A stretch of DNA of 64,000 nt from Rhexocercosporidium sp. MPI-PUGE-AT-0058 (lineage: Eukaryota > Ascomycota > Leotiomycetes > Helotiales), in contig JAGTJL010000006.1 of NCBI GenBank assembly GCA_020746875.1, positions 496,001 to 560,000 of the forward strand, read 5' to 3'. How positions within the stretch are numbered: position 1 is the first letter of the stretch; each line of letters begins with the position of its first letter. The notes beneath the pieces were generated by a model. It worked only from the letters and a program-made list of their open reading frames with translations. It was not told where the DNA came from and searched no databases. A program made the position numbers and the translations under genes. This document shows, one piece after another, positions 38,254 through 48,701 of the stretch.

Positions 38254-40459
38254 ATGAGCACCACTCGATCACAAGAACGGTGCCCTTTCCGATCTCCGCG
38301 AGATCTGTTCCACGACTTTGTCGAAGTCAGAGGGCAAGATGGTCTAGTTTACAGCAAAGAGCTTCATGGCTGGGTGCTGTCGCGGTATGACGATATTATC
38401 CAAGTGCTGGATCAGCCTGACCTCTTCTCCTCCAGACCAACAGTTCCCGACCCCCCTCCTCAGGCCCAAGAGATGTTCAGAGATAAAGTCCCTCTCCGAG
38501 GCACGCTGATAGGCATCGACAACCCTGATCACGATAGACTAAAATTAAGCGTCAGCTCGTTCTTTGTGCCGCGACGACTGCAGCGATTTGAGCCGTTGAT
38601 CCGCAAACTCGCCAATGAACTTATTGACGAGTTCGTAAACCTTGGAACTGTCAACATAAAGTTGCACTTTGCTCTTCCCCTTCCACTGAAAACCATCGCA
38701 GCCGTGGTAGGCATCGATACCGAGCGCTAGAAATGGATTGGCCAGGGTCTGGCATTCTTTGGTGGCCATCCGGACCTTGCTACGGGAAGCCATGAGGAGA
38801 AATTGCAAGCTCTTTTCGACCTTCATGCCCATTGTGCAGAACTCATACAAATGCGACGGGATGATCGGAGGGACGATTTGATCAGTCATATCTAGAATGA
38901 ACGTGATAGTGGTAGAGTGGTTATGACAGATTTCAAGCATCTTTCCATGCTACCTGGCCTCATGCTAGCAGGACACGAGACGACCACCAACTTATTGTCA
39001 ATGGGATTGGCACATTTACTCCATACTGGTACATACGAGAAGGCACAGGAAGACGATGCCTCCAGAGCTGCGGCGCTAGAAGAGTTGTTCCGATTTGAGT
39101 CTGCTATCACGGGTATGCCGCGCCTCGTTACGAAAGAGTGCACTTTGGCAGGCCAGCCTCTGCATGAAGGGGACCATCTTTTCGTGGCATACAACTCTGG
39201 AAGCCGGGATGAGAAGTACTTTCCTCGAGGAGACAATTTGGAGCTTCATCGAATGACGACTAAGCAACATCTTGGATTTGGTAGAGGCGTACATGCTTGT
39301 CTGGGAGCTCCGCTTGCACGATTACTGCTTCGTACAGAGCTTTCTGTGATCAAGGAGCGTTTGACTGACCTGCGTTTTGTAACACCGTACAGTGAATTGG
39401 AATACCTTCCTATTGGTGAAGGCCGCGGTCTTGAGAATCTCCAAGTTGGGTGGGACTTGTCACAAGTTACGGCGAAACCCCTACCACAGGCTACCACCAC
39501 AAGGGCGTGGGGTTAATCTCACAAGAAAGCTGATGATCAGTAAAGTTTCAAAGGTAGCCAAGGACATCATCTGTTTTACTCTACGAGCGCCGTCCTCTGA
39601 GGAGTTACCACCCTGGACGCCTGGCTCACATATCGACATTCAAGTCGGAGAATTGGGCTGGCGGCAATATTCTCTTTGTTCCAGTTCCTCGAACAATGAA
39701 TCTTGGGAAATCAGTGTCCTTCTCGAATCGCATGGCAGCGGAGGATCAGCATTCTTGCATAGCACTGCATTTGAAGGAACAGACTTTCTCACGCGAGGCC
39801 CACGAAATCATTTTCCTCTTGCAGAAGCCGATCAGTACATTTTCATTGCGGGGGGAATCGGCATCACTCCAATCAGGTTAATGTTACACGATGTTAAAGA
39901 AAGAGGAAGTCAGCACCATGTCTACTATCTCGGCAGTAACAGAGACTCAATGGCCTTTGTCAACGAGATCGAGCAGCTGGGGACAAATGCTACGATTCAT
40001 TCAAGTGCAGAGCTTGGCCGTCTGGACCTTTCATTCCTGAGCAAAGTGGACGCTGCTACTACGAAAATATACTGCTGCGGGCCACCCCAACTAAATTCAG
40101 CCGTGGAGGCAATCTGTAGTACACTTCCAGTTGGGGTCCTGAGAGTTGAGAAATTCGTAAATGATGTAATTTTAGGCTCCAATATGGTTAACAGACTAGT
40201 CGAGGTCAAACTAGCAAGAAGTGGAATGGTTATTCTTGTTCCCCCAGAGAAGAGTATTCTTGAGGTCCTGAACGAGCAGGGTGCTGGCATCATCTCGACT
40301 TGTCAGAAAGGAACGTGTGGGACGTGTGAGGTTCAAGTGTTAGAAGGCATTCCGGAGCATCGTGATACGGTACTCACAAAAGAGGAGAAAGCACAGAACA
40401 GATCAATGATGGTTTGTGTTTCGCGTTGTATGGGCTCCAGCCTTTTGCTAGATTTTTGA
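38254..40459 (+). pseudogene. Self-sufficient P450 (CYP116B-like: heme + FMN reductase + 2Fe-2S), broken
   Basis: It starts at ATG 38254 (MSTTRSQERCPF). The heme domain has an I-helix LMLAGHETTTNLL, a K-helix EELFR (ExxR) and the heme loop FGRGVHACLG. The second half is a phthalate-dioxygenase-reductase unit: RQYSLCSSSS (flavin), IAGGIGITPIRLM (NAD(P)H) and YCCGPP. It ends with a ferredoxin domain CQKGTCGTCEVQVLEG and VCVSRC (Cx4CxxC, then C). This domain order is that of bacterial CYP116B enzymes, which need no separate redox partner. No introns are seen, consistent with bacterial ancestry. It is dead as read: TAG at 38728-38730 and TAG at 38893-38895, both where Trp fits, and a one-base shift in the linker at about 39490-39515. 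The TGG-to-TAG changes are RIP-like. The total of about 735 codons is slightly short for the family. Confidence 0.8.
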
Positions 40460-41040
40460 GCCATTTTAAATGGACACAAATAACTCCATCTACTGTTCCC
40501 GGTTTCTACCTCATGCCACCATTAAGATTGGAATGACTTACCCTGCAAAGTGTCACCCTCGTCTCATGCATAAACTGATACGTTTGGGTCCTCGCCTCGG
40601 CCCACGGCCGGCCTCCTTTCCTCTCAAAGTCTGGACTTTCTTTTCCATCTCCTTCTCCTTCTCCTTCTAATACTCCTTCTACAAAACCTCCGCCCCCGCG
40701 GCAGTCTCCATTTATCTAGCTAAATAACCAACCAACTACTGCGGAAGTTTGCGGAGGCGGAGGTGGAGGAGGGGGAGGGGGAGGGGTCCCTCCATGGTGG
40801 AGCTGGGGTAAGAATTCCTCCTCATGGCTAGCCCAGCTTAGCCCAGCTTGGCTACAGGTATGTGTTGCGCGAGGGGCAGCTAGTGCTACTAGACTATATG
40901 TATAAGACAGCTCCATCGCTCGTCCAAGGAAAGGGAGGGAAGGGTAGAGTTCATCCCTGTTTGTACGATTCTTCTGCCCGCTGTTTAATCTGAGTTGCTT
41001 TGGAGAACAACGACAAACAGAAATAGAACAGTGCACAACC
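40460..41040 (+). promoter_or_regulatory. Promoter region of the MFS gene with CT-rich and GA-rich tracts
   Basis: A pyrimidine-rich run lies at about 40640-40682 (tctccttctcc repeats) and a purine-rich run at about 40745-40787. A TATA-like atatgtataag lies near 40897-40907, about 135 bp before the ATG at 41041. CT-rich tracts near start sites are common in fungal promoters; no specific regulator is assigned. Confidence 0.35.
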
Positions 41041-41621
41041 ATGGCAACTACAATCCCCAGCCAGGACAGCAAGATCTCCGTGCCGGCCGAAGAGGTCGAG
41101 TTCGGAGATTCTGGCAAGCTCGAGAAAGAACAGCTAGATCGCGCTGCGGGCGATGTTTTGATGATCGGCCGGACAGATGAAGTACGAAGAATCCAAGTTC
41201 CATCCGACGACCCCAACGACCCTCTGAGATTCAGCAAATGGCGCAAGCTTGGTATCGTATTTACGTGCTGCTGGTTCTGTAAGTACTTCATCAATCAGGC
41301 TACGAGTACCAAACTAGGACAGGTGAGGGTGAGCGCTAACACATGGACAGCCAACTTTTCTTTGCTCAGCCTTAGTGGAATCGGTACTTTCTTCAATGAA
41401 TTATTCGGCATGTATCTTCCAATGGGAAAGACCCCATCGCAGATTGTAGGACTGGCTACGTACCCCAGCATGGTGATGGCATTTGGTACGAGGCCAAGTA
41501 TTCATCATATCGCACCACTTTTCTAATAGCTTCTAGGGAGTCTCGGGCTGCTGCCACTAGCAATCGTCTTCGGCCGTCGTCCCGTTTTTCTTCTTGCTAT
41601 CCTCTCTACTGCCACGGCTTA

Positions 41622-42825
41622 CAGGCCTCTCGAGGTCAGATTTAAGGGGCCGATTAAGGCACGTGCGCATCCCCACCAAATAGCTTTATTTACATGCTCC
41701 TTAATATTGTATTATTTGCCTATTTCTACGCTTACACTCCTAAAAGCGCTTTGTTTACCAATTAAACATCTCTCTTATATTCTCCATGTCTATTTCCTCA
41801 TATAAAATCTTAGTAAAACGAGACATCGCTGCCCTCTTCGTAGTGCAACGCTGTGGATGAAACTTCGTCTTCTAATGACGGGCCATTTACTCTAAAATAA
41901 AGAAATCAGGAGAAACACCAGGTAATGTAATATATGGCATATCATGCTCTTCTAGCCACTTCTTCGTACCTTTGCTTGTATGACCTGAATCGGCGTCTTG
42001 ACAACCGTTAAACCTAACCCTTTCATCTCATCTACGATTTGGTGGGGATGCGCACGTGCCTTAATCGGCCACTTAAATCTGACCCCGAGAGCAGGCACGT
42101 GTAAGCCCCTGTAGCGAGAGCCTAATTTAAGCGAGGAATACTAAATCACAGCACTTGTACTCTAAAAGCTACCTTTCGCAGCCAAATTTCATTATTTTCT
42201 ATGATACAATTCAAAGCAATTATTCAGAGTACAAATATGGACCTAGCACTGTTGATAGCCCTAATAAGTGAAGGTCCTCTTGCCCGATCGACTAGAATTA
42301 ATAATTTCTCTTAAAGGAATACGTTTCCGCAGAAGGGGGTCCCAGAATCGCCTTCCTTTACAAGCTGCATAATTAAATGAAGTCGATATCTTGACATGCT
42401 CGTGCTTATGAACTAGGATCTCGGGTAGTGGTCTTTGACAGGAGTTTGTAGCTAAAACGATCTTATTCACGATATCTGGCGTGTAATATTACGTGAAAAG
42501 GGTAATCGGATCATCTGGTGAACAGTCCTCGGGTAAATATATCTCTAGATCAAATTCATCGATCTTTATAGGCTGAAATTAAATACCTTTCTTTTGTAAA
42601 GGCTTCGCTTTCGGTCTAAGGGTCCCCGGATCAGTTGAATTTGCTTGTACGTCTTCGGGCATGGTAGGCGCATTAAAAGATAACGATTTCTGGTGGGGAA
42701 AGAGGGTTTGTTAATGTTATTTGTTTATCCCGTCCCTTAGCGCCCATGCCCTGTAGTTAGGGCAACCTTAGCGCCCCGCACCCTGTACAGCACCTGTAAG
42801 GACCTGTATGTGGCAGTAGAGGGGA
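41622..42825 (-). mobile_element. DNA transposon inserted in the MFS gene (TA target)
   Basis: TA flanks both sides (41620-41621 and 42826-42827). The right end, ggcagtagagggga, matches the terminal repeat of the MITE at 12538-12711. The left part after the nested MITE (42092-42150, with ctgtagcgagagcct) also matches it. The left terminal repeat itself is missing or truncated. Minus-strand coding remnants start at about 42662 (MPEDVQANSTDPG) and include RRFWDPLLRKRIPLREII, with stops. The transposase class could not be fixed. Confidence 0.65.
41627..42091. mobile_element. 465-bp MITE with ~54-bp terminal inverted repeats, nested
   Basis: The left end, ctctcgaggtcagatttaag, and the inner cgtgcgcatccccacc are mirrored at the right by ggtggggatgcgcacg and cttaaatctgaccccgagag. 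There are only a few mismatches over about 54 bp. Both sides are flanked by caggc (41622-41626 and 42092-42096), a likely 5-bp target duplication. No coding sequence is seen. It sits inside the larger TA-flanked element, so it inserted later. Confidence 0.85.
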
Positions 42826-43944
42826 TACTGATCGCATTCGGTGCTTCCATTGGAGCTGCCACTAGCAAAGACTTCAATGGTCATTTTATCAGTCGTATAT
42901 TCCTCGGATTGGCAACTGGTGCCACTGAATCGGTACGAGATATCCAAGTTCGATTTATTTAACTCGATTGTTAATTTTGGAACAGCTTCTGCCGTTAATC
43001 ATTTCCGATGTGACCTACCTCGATGAGCGTGGCTTCTATTTCGGTAGGAACTTGTTAAAGTCCCCTCCGAATACTGTTTTGCTAACAGACTTCTCTTCAG
43101 GTATCTACTGGGCTACCCAGAACGGAGTCAGCACCGCACTTATCATCGCCTTATCATATGCCACTGCCGCATTGACTTGGAGGTACGCATAACTATACCG
43201 CAATTGCATACTACTACCTATGCTTACTATTTAGATGGTTTTACTGGATCTTCGTCATCGCCCTCGCTCTTGAAGCCATCTTTGTTCTTTTCTTAAGCCC
43301 GGAAACCAAATTCATTCGATCGCCAACAGCAGTGAACGGTCAGGTGGTTTTCACCGAGTTCGGCACTACGCATATAATTTCAGATGCGGAGGCTGAGGCG
43401 AGATTTGGTGACATCCAGGAGCATGCTATAAGTGATACCTCCGCCAGAAAGAAGTCATTTTTGCAAAATCTACAGCCTTTCGATAAGCCAACTCCTGGTG
43501 GTCTACGAATCTGGCTGGATGTTTGTGGCAAGATCCTCGAGTGCTTGAGCTCTCCTGGTGTGATCTTCGCAACATTGGCCTCCTCAATTAGCTTGGGTAC
43601 GAGAATTCTGGTCCATAATGATGAGACGAGCTGACCTTTGGTGCGTTGCAGGAATTGGTATTGCCATTACCCTCATCTACAGCAACTTACTTGTCGAAGA
43701 GTGGGGTTGGTCTCCAGGTTCCGTTGGACTATTCAATGTAAGTCAATCGTATTTTTGACAAGGCATCGTTGGAACTAACATTGTCAAGGCTGGAGTCATT
43801 CCTGCGTGTTTTCTAGCGATGCTGTACAGTGGCTATTTTGGGGACAAGGTCAATATATGGCTGGCAAGGCGCAATGGTGGTGTGCACAAACCAGAGCATC
43901 ACCTTATCCATCTCATCTTTCCCTGCATTATAGGTGCTGTTTGT

Positions 43945-45805
43945 CGTGCAAAGCTCTAATCAACGGCACCTTATTCAGATAACCTTTTTATTACAAAATA
44001 CCGTAGACTTTCCGTAAAGCAACCCGTACTTAAAGAGCTAAAAGCAAAGAGCTAGCAAGTTTATACAGGACTAGCAGGCTCAAAAATATCGGAAATAATA
44101 GTTTCTGCCTCTTAGAAGCTAGCTAAAGCGCTAAGGGTTCAATAACAGGTATTGCAACATTAAAGTAAGTGTATTTTAGCTAGTAAAGGAGCGACCTCCT
44201 ACTGTAACCGTCGAGCATAGCTACTGCAAATCATACTCCCAGCAAGTATATTATGGCTAGTACGGGAGCGACCCTATAACTGCACTTCTTTTAGCATAAT
44301 TATTGCAAACTATGCTTCTAGCACATCACTTATTATACTAAACTTTTGCTCTCCTTACTCTCTTTCAAGTATATACCGGTCCCTTTCCTTCCTACGTCGC
44401 TTTACTATTAGCACCATCCTTAGAGGCACTATTTCCGGAAATAGAGCTAAAGCTAAAATCTAACTAACCCTTCTCTTGGAGCCTTTTCCGCAATTGTCAG
44501 TACTCTAGGAGCTCTAGACGTTAGTGGATTAACTTCTTACCGTCGTCTGAGAGTTGTATTTAACGTTCAGTATAACTTATCAAGACTAATTCTAGCTTAG
44601 AGCAGTCTGTAGGTAATTATGCATGCTTCTTAGCCCGGCAAGAGCACTTATCAGTACTATTACTACGTCCTCTTAGCGTTATATATACTCTACCACTCTT
44701 AGTTCTCTTATTAAAGAGCTTCTTAAAGGCAAGAGTCACTTACAAGTAGGTTTCTAGTATACGGCCGTATTCTTTAAGTATGCGAGTAAGCTTTTCTCTT
44801 ATAATATCGGCCTCTAGCACTCTCTGGAGCTACTTACTAGCCTATTCCGGTGCAATCCTTATAGCGACAATCTCCAAAAACGCCTGTTTAGCGCTAGTCC
44901 TTTTAATGATTTCCAGCTTCAAAGACTTAGCTTGAGCTAAAGCTTAAAACTAGTTATTTAACTATATATTCCGGTTTATTGAGCCCTTGCCAGTCTCTAA
45001 TACCTTTAAGTATACGTCTCTTCTGTGCTGTTTATACCACTTAAGGGTTGGCGCATACTTCTTTTAAAGCTCCCGCACCAGGTTCTAGAGAATTAGGCGT
45101 CTTTTAGCGATTAATTGCTCTTTATAAGGCTCTAAAAGCATATGCGGCACAGACTGGTCCACTTATTCCTAGAGCACTTAATACTATTAGTTTGATCTTA
45201 CCCAACGCGTATGCCGCATACTATAATCGCATTAGTACGTTTAGTATTCCCGCTCTACGTCTTTGAAACGTATTAGCAAAATCGCTAGCTTATCTAGAAT
45301 ATCCCGAATATCGACTTCCTACGTGTTCTACCTGTGCTTATCTTCTATATATATGAGCTCCTTAATCGTCGGAAGTAGCGCAAGCTTAGAATTAGCAATA
45401 TAAGGAGAGTTAGGTCCGTCGGGGTTAACCTGGTGCCATTCTCCACGGACCATAGCCTGAGCCTTCAATTCAGCTAGCTACGGCGGAAACTCTTATTGTT
45501 TTGACTTGAAAATAAACTATTAGAGCTAAAGTAGCTATTTTAAAGTCTACGAAAGTCGTTTAAGGTATGCGAAAGGGTGCGAAAGTGGTTTTTAGTAATC
45601 TTGAAGAGTTATTTCTATAAGGGAGATCACTATAAAGCTCACCGCTACTCCTTAGAACCATTACCAAACCGCTAATCAGAGCCTTTACAGCTTCCAATAC
45701 TACGTAATAGCGCGTACGGGGCTCATAACTATCGTGTAAAGCTCTAATCAACGGTAAGCATAGCTCTCTCAAAACAGTGGCAAAAGTGTCTAATTCTAAG
45801 AAGAG
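43945..45805 (-). mobile_element. Second insertion in the MFS gene, unclassified degraded element
   Basis: MFS coding stops after 43944 and resumes near 45806. A 22-bp direct repeat, cgtgcaaagctctaatcaac and similar, occurs at 43945-43966 and 45733-45754. The minus strand carries a decayed protein: RTRYYVVLEAVKALISGL near 45.67 kb, then VPHMLLEPYKEQLIAKRR near 45.1 kb, KWYKQHRRDVYLKVLETG near 45.03 kb and LEADIIREKLTRILKEYG near 44.8 kb. TAG stops sit at plausible Trp sites. I do not recognise the family. The exact ends are uncertain. Confidence 0.55.
44176..44336 (+). repeat. Imperfect tandem duplication, unit ~85 bp
   Basis: Two units run from tagctagtaaaggagcgacc and tggctagtacgggagcgacc. 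Each continues to a gcata(g/a)(c/t)ta(c/t)tgcaaa block and a ttctagc/tcccagc end. They lie inside the unclassified insertion and may be subterminal repeats of that element. Confidence 0.6.
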
Positions 45806-46353
45806 GCTCTGTACGCAACTGCCCCTATAACTGGCGACACTGTTGGTGTCATCGCCATCGACGTGACAGCAAATGCTTCGAAACAGCATTCGTACTGGGG
45901 ACTTTTCATCGGTAAGTATCCTTATTCTTTTGCATGTTCTGTTTCTAGTAGCAGCCCTAATAGTCTCCCTCCAGGGTGGGCAATTTATCAGTTTTCGTTC
46001 GTTTGTATCGTCATCACCACCACTACTTTTGCCGCCGAGGTAATCCCCAGCTCCCCAGGCGCAGCAATGGTCATCTTGGTGGGCGGCAAGAATATCATCT
46101 CTTTCCGCGCCTCTTATGGCCTGACGCCCATGCTCCAGATCTATAGCTACTTGGTGGCATTTATGATTGTAAGTGCATAGATTCGAGGCTCTGAAACAAT
46201 CATTGACATATCTTCCAGTTGCTTGGTATTTACATTGGTATCTTTGCCCTCGGAATCCCAGTCTACTTCCTCAACGACAAGGTAAATACGGCCTTTCGTA
46301 TAGGTTTCGTGTTAAGCTAATTCTTTTACCTCAGTGGAAGAAGCGAGCGTTGT

Positions 46354-47357
46354 AGGATCATCTACGGTATCAGGTGCGAGCAGCGAACGTGGGACTGATG
46401 TGCGTTAAAGGTCACTTCGAGAATTTCTAAGTGGTGGAAAGCTCTCAAAAAGCGGGGAAAGGGTTAAATCTCAGTTCCATGCTGTTCTAATTAACCTATG
46501 GCACTGCCTATTAAAGTGTTGTGGATTAAAACACCACAGTCTTACCTCCGTGTACCTCGCCAAAATCGGCCACCTTTTTCATCACCCAGTAGCCTGTGTC
46601 AGCCGATACCCATAAAAGGTCTAGGATGGCACGCCCTTTCAGACGAACCGTGGAAACCTCCTGCCGCAAGCACCATGTCCGAGCCCGCTTCCAGCAGCCG
46701 GCATTGGTCGATCAAATATTAGATGACAGGAGAACCAGCTAGATCCGCAAGTGTAGCTGGTCTCAGGTGCAGTATTCTGCCGAAGATCCATATTTCTTCT
46801 TAATTCGAGGGCCTCCATTGTCTCAAACCTGTAAAGGCTAGGAGAGCCAATTGTTCCCCTTCTGGGAAGAAGTGATGCAATGCAAGTTTAAAACCCAGTG
46901 AGACTTTCGAATTCTATGTGCCTGCTTTGATTAGTTTAAAGTTCAAGAAGCTTCAACAATCCCTTCAACATTCCATCCACATTTGTCAATCTTCTCCGAT
47001 CGCCCCTAGATACTACCACCAGCATTCCTTTCAAAGTCCTCTCAGACCTAGTATAACTCTGCCTAAACATCTCATTCAGCGCCAGTCTACAAGACGGAGG
47101 TTGGTGATCCATTTAGGGAAGGGCATTGATTTTAATCTCGAGAACTTCCATCCACGTCGTGACGAGGCGAATAAGCTAAGTGCAAACAAGTAGATGATGA
47201 GAGAGTTGCCTATCTGTTTTGCTCATATTTTCTCCTACTATAGATACATGGTTCCTGCCGAGTATGTCTATATGCCGAGTGATCTATGATAAAATGCCGC
47301 TATGTCTATTAGGTAATATCTTCCTCGCAGCGAGTCTATCCTTCTCTGAATCTGAGC
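46354..47357. other. Intergenic stretch
   Basis: Open frames at 46498-46722 and 46918-47193 are short and lack any recognisable motif. Some Pro/Ser-rich translation is seen but no exon structure. Nothing is called. Confidence 0.45.
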
Positions 47358-48344
47358 CTATTTTTCCGAGTCCTGGGCAACTTCCCCCTTGCGTCCATTC
47401 CCCGTGACGGGAAAGAATATCGTGGGATGCGCAGCTGTAAGTGCAATGGCGACGATGGCGACAGCACTGTCATGATTAGTATGTAAGCCACAATTTCCCA
47501 GATTTTCCAAAGAATTCAAAGTTACTTACGCTCCATCAAGCCCAAGGAACAGTGGTTCGTCACGCTGCAGAGCACTTCCCCAACCCCCTGCCATTTCTGG
47601 AATTCTGTACAACTTATCAGCCTCGTTCACTACATTTTTCTGGATAACTGACCGGTATATGCATCGTAGTAATATGAAAACATAAGCGATTACAATCATG
47701 GACATGAAATACTTCAAGCTTGCTGGGGTTCCAGGGCCCACAAGCAAGCTGTCTTTCCGATGACGGTAAACATTAAAAGCGTAATAAACGCTCACGATGC
47801 CGAATGCGCCCAATTGAGCAACCTGCAATGCAATTCCAGCAAGGATCAAATTGTTCCCCGAGTCGAGCAAGCTCGGGTTCGATTCGCCACTTGCTGCCAA
47901 GCCTCCACCCGCTGCCTGCAAGAGGATTGAGAAGATATCGAACCCAATGAACAGCCAAGTGTACAAGACGGGTTTTATGAGGCTATACTGCGGTCCGAAA
48001 TTAATGACCAGGTGCTTCAGAGTGAGGTCGATACCAGCAGCGACGAAAGATGGTCCGAGTATAAGAGCGACGATCTGAAGTCGGAAAGCGGCCGAGCTCC
48101 ATGGATTGGAGTGCATCAGAATCCGACCTATGTATCCTGCAAACTCGAGTCCACAGCCGATGAAAAGGCCAATAAGCCATGTCCATGTTCGTCCTTTGAT
48201 GCTGAGTCCGAGCTAGAGAATGAAGCAAATGCCAAATACTACGCAGAGTACGATGTTTCCAGGTAAGTTGGGATAGTAGCCGTATGTCGTGGATCCTACT
48301 GGACACTGGGGAGTGACATGGGTACACTGAGAATAGTCCGGCAT
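47358..48344 (-). pseudogene. RTA1-like seven-helix membrane protein with one premature stop
   Basis: Exon 1 is 48344-47530 and exon 2 is 47466-47358, with a 63-bp intron (gtaagt to gacag) that restores the last helix (AAVAIVAIALTAAHPTIFFP). The protein starts MPDYSQCTHVTPQCP and runs through the RTA1 pattern: IKGRTWTWLIGLFIGC, FAGYIGRILMHSNPWS, ILGPSFVAAGIDL, IFSILLQAAGGG and IYRSVIQKN. The family (lipid-translocating exporter / drug-resistance proteins) sits in fungal membranes. One TAG at 48213-48215 interrupts the first helix just before LGLSIKGRT; Gln CAG or Trp TGG is the likely ancestor, either giving a CpA-to-TpA change. Everything else is open, so this may be a recent loss or an allele. 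A start at the downstream Met (48114) would omit the first two helices. Confidence 0.8.
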
Positions 48345-48701
48345 CTTCAAAGATTGAACTTCCGCTCTCGAAGGGCTGGTTGTGTGAATGCTTGAATTAT
48401 CTCAACCTTAATAAACGCGAGGAAGAGATCATCAATATGTATCTGGTGGCATATCTGGTGGCGTCAATGACTTTCAAGTCTCGGAAGGAATGGGTTGCGG
48501 CACTGGCGGCTTGGCGATAGATCGCGCTCTCGGAGTGCTTCCTGTTGAGGAAAGGTTTATGAATTTCAAACTAAATCGCTGCTAGGGGAAATCTTGGGGA
48601 CCACTGACATCACCTGGATGAGACCATCCGAGTCCAACAACACTACTAGTTATTCATACTACTTCTCTTAACTGCCGATTCTCAACCTCAAGTCTGTATC
48701 G
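48345..48701. other. Intergenic stretch
   Basis: About 360 bp between the RTA1 start and the 3' end of the HET gene. It must contain the RTA1 promoter and the HET gene's terminator; no motif stands out. Confidence 0.4.

Larger units (their letters stand above)
41041..46353 (+). pseudogene. MFS transporter split by two transposon insertions
   Basis: The N-terminal exon is hydrophilic (SQDSKISVPAEEVEFG, then DDPNDPLRFSKWRKLGI), as in fungal MFS drug/metabolite porters. Small introns are clear, for example 41279-41350 and 41486-41536. The frame reaches GRRPVFLLAILSTATAY and is cut by an insertion at 41622-42825. It resumes with GAATSKDFNGHF, ATESLLPLIISDVTYLDERG, YWATQNGV and WFYWIFVIALALEAIF. 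A second insertion (about 43945-45805) cuts it after HLIHLIFPCIIGAV. It ends with SYWGLFIGWAIYQF, GLTPMLQIYSYL and GIPVYFLNDKWKKRAL. Apart from the insertions and a one-base phase problem at the first junction, the sequence is well kept, so loss may be recent. The substrate is unknown. Confidence 0.8.

Noticed and set aside
39246..39500. Minus-strand ORF opposite the P450 heme loop
   Set aside because: It is a shadow frame of well-supported plus-strand P450 coding sequence.
40716..41294. 192-residue minus-strand ORF with poly-Pro run
   Set aside because: It is antisense to the MFS promoter and first exon, and the Pro run is just the GA-rich promoter tract read backwards.
43945..45754. The 22-bp direct repeats as simple target-site duplications
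   Set aside because: The right copy lies about 50 bp inside the point where MFS coding resumes, so it cannot be the target duplication; it is kept only as an internal repeat.
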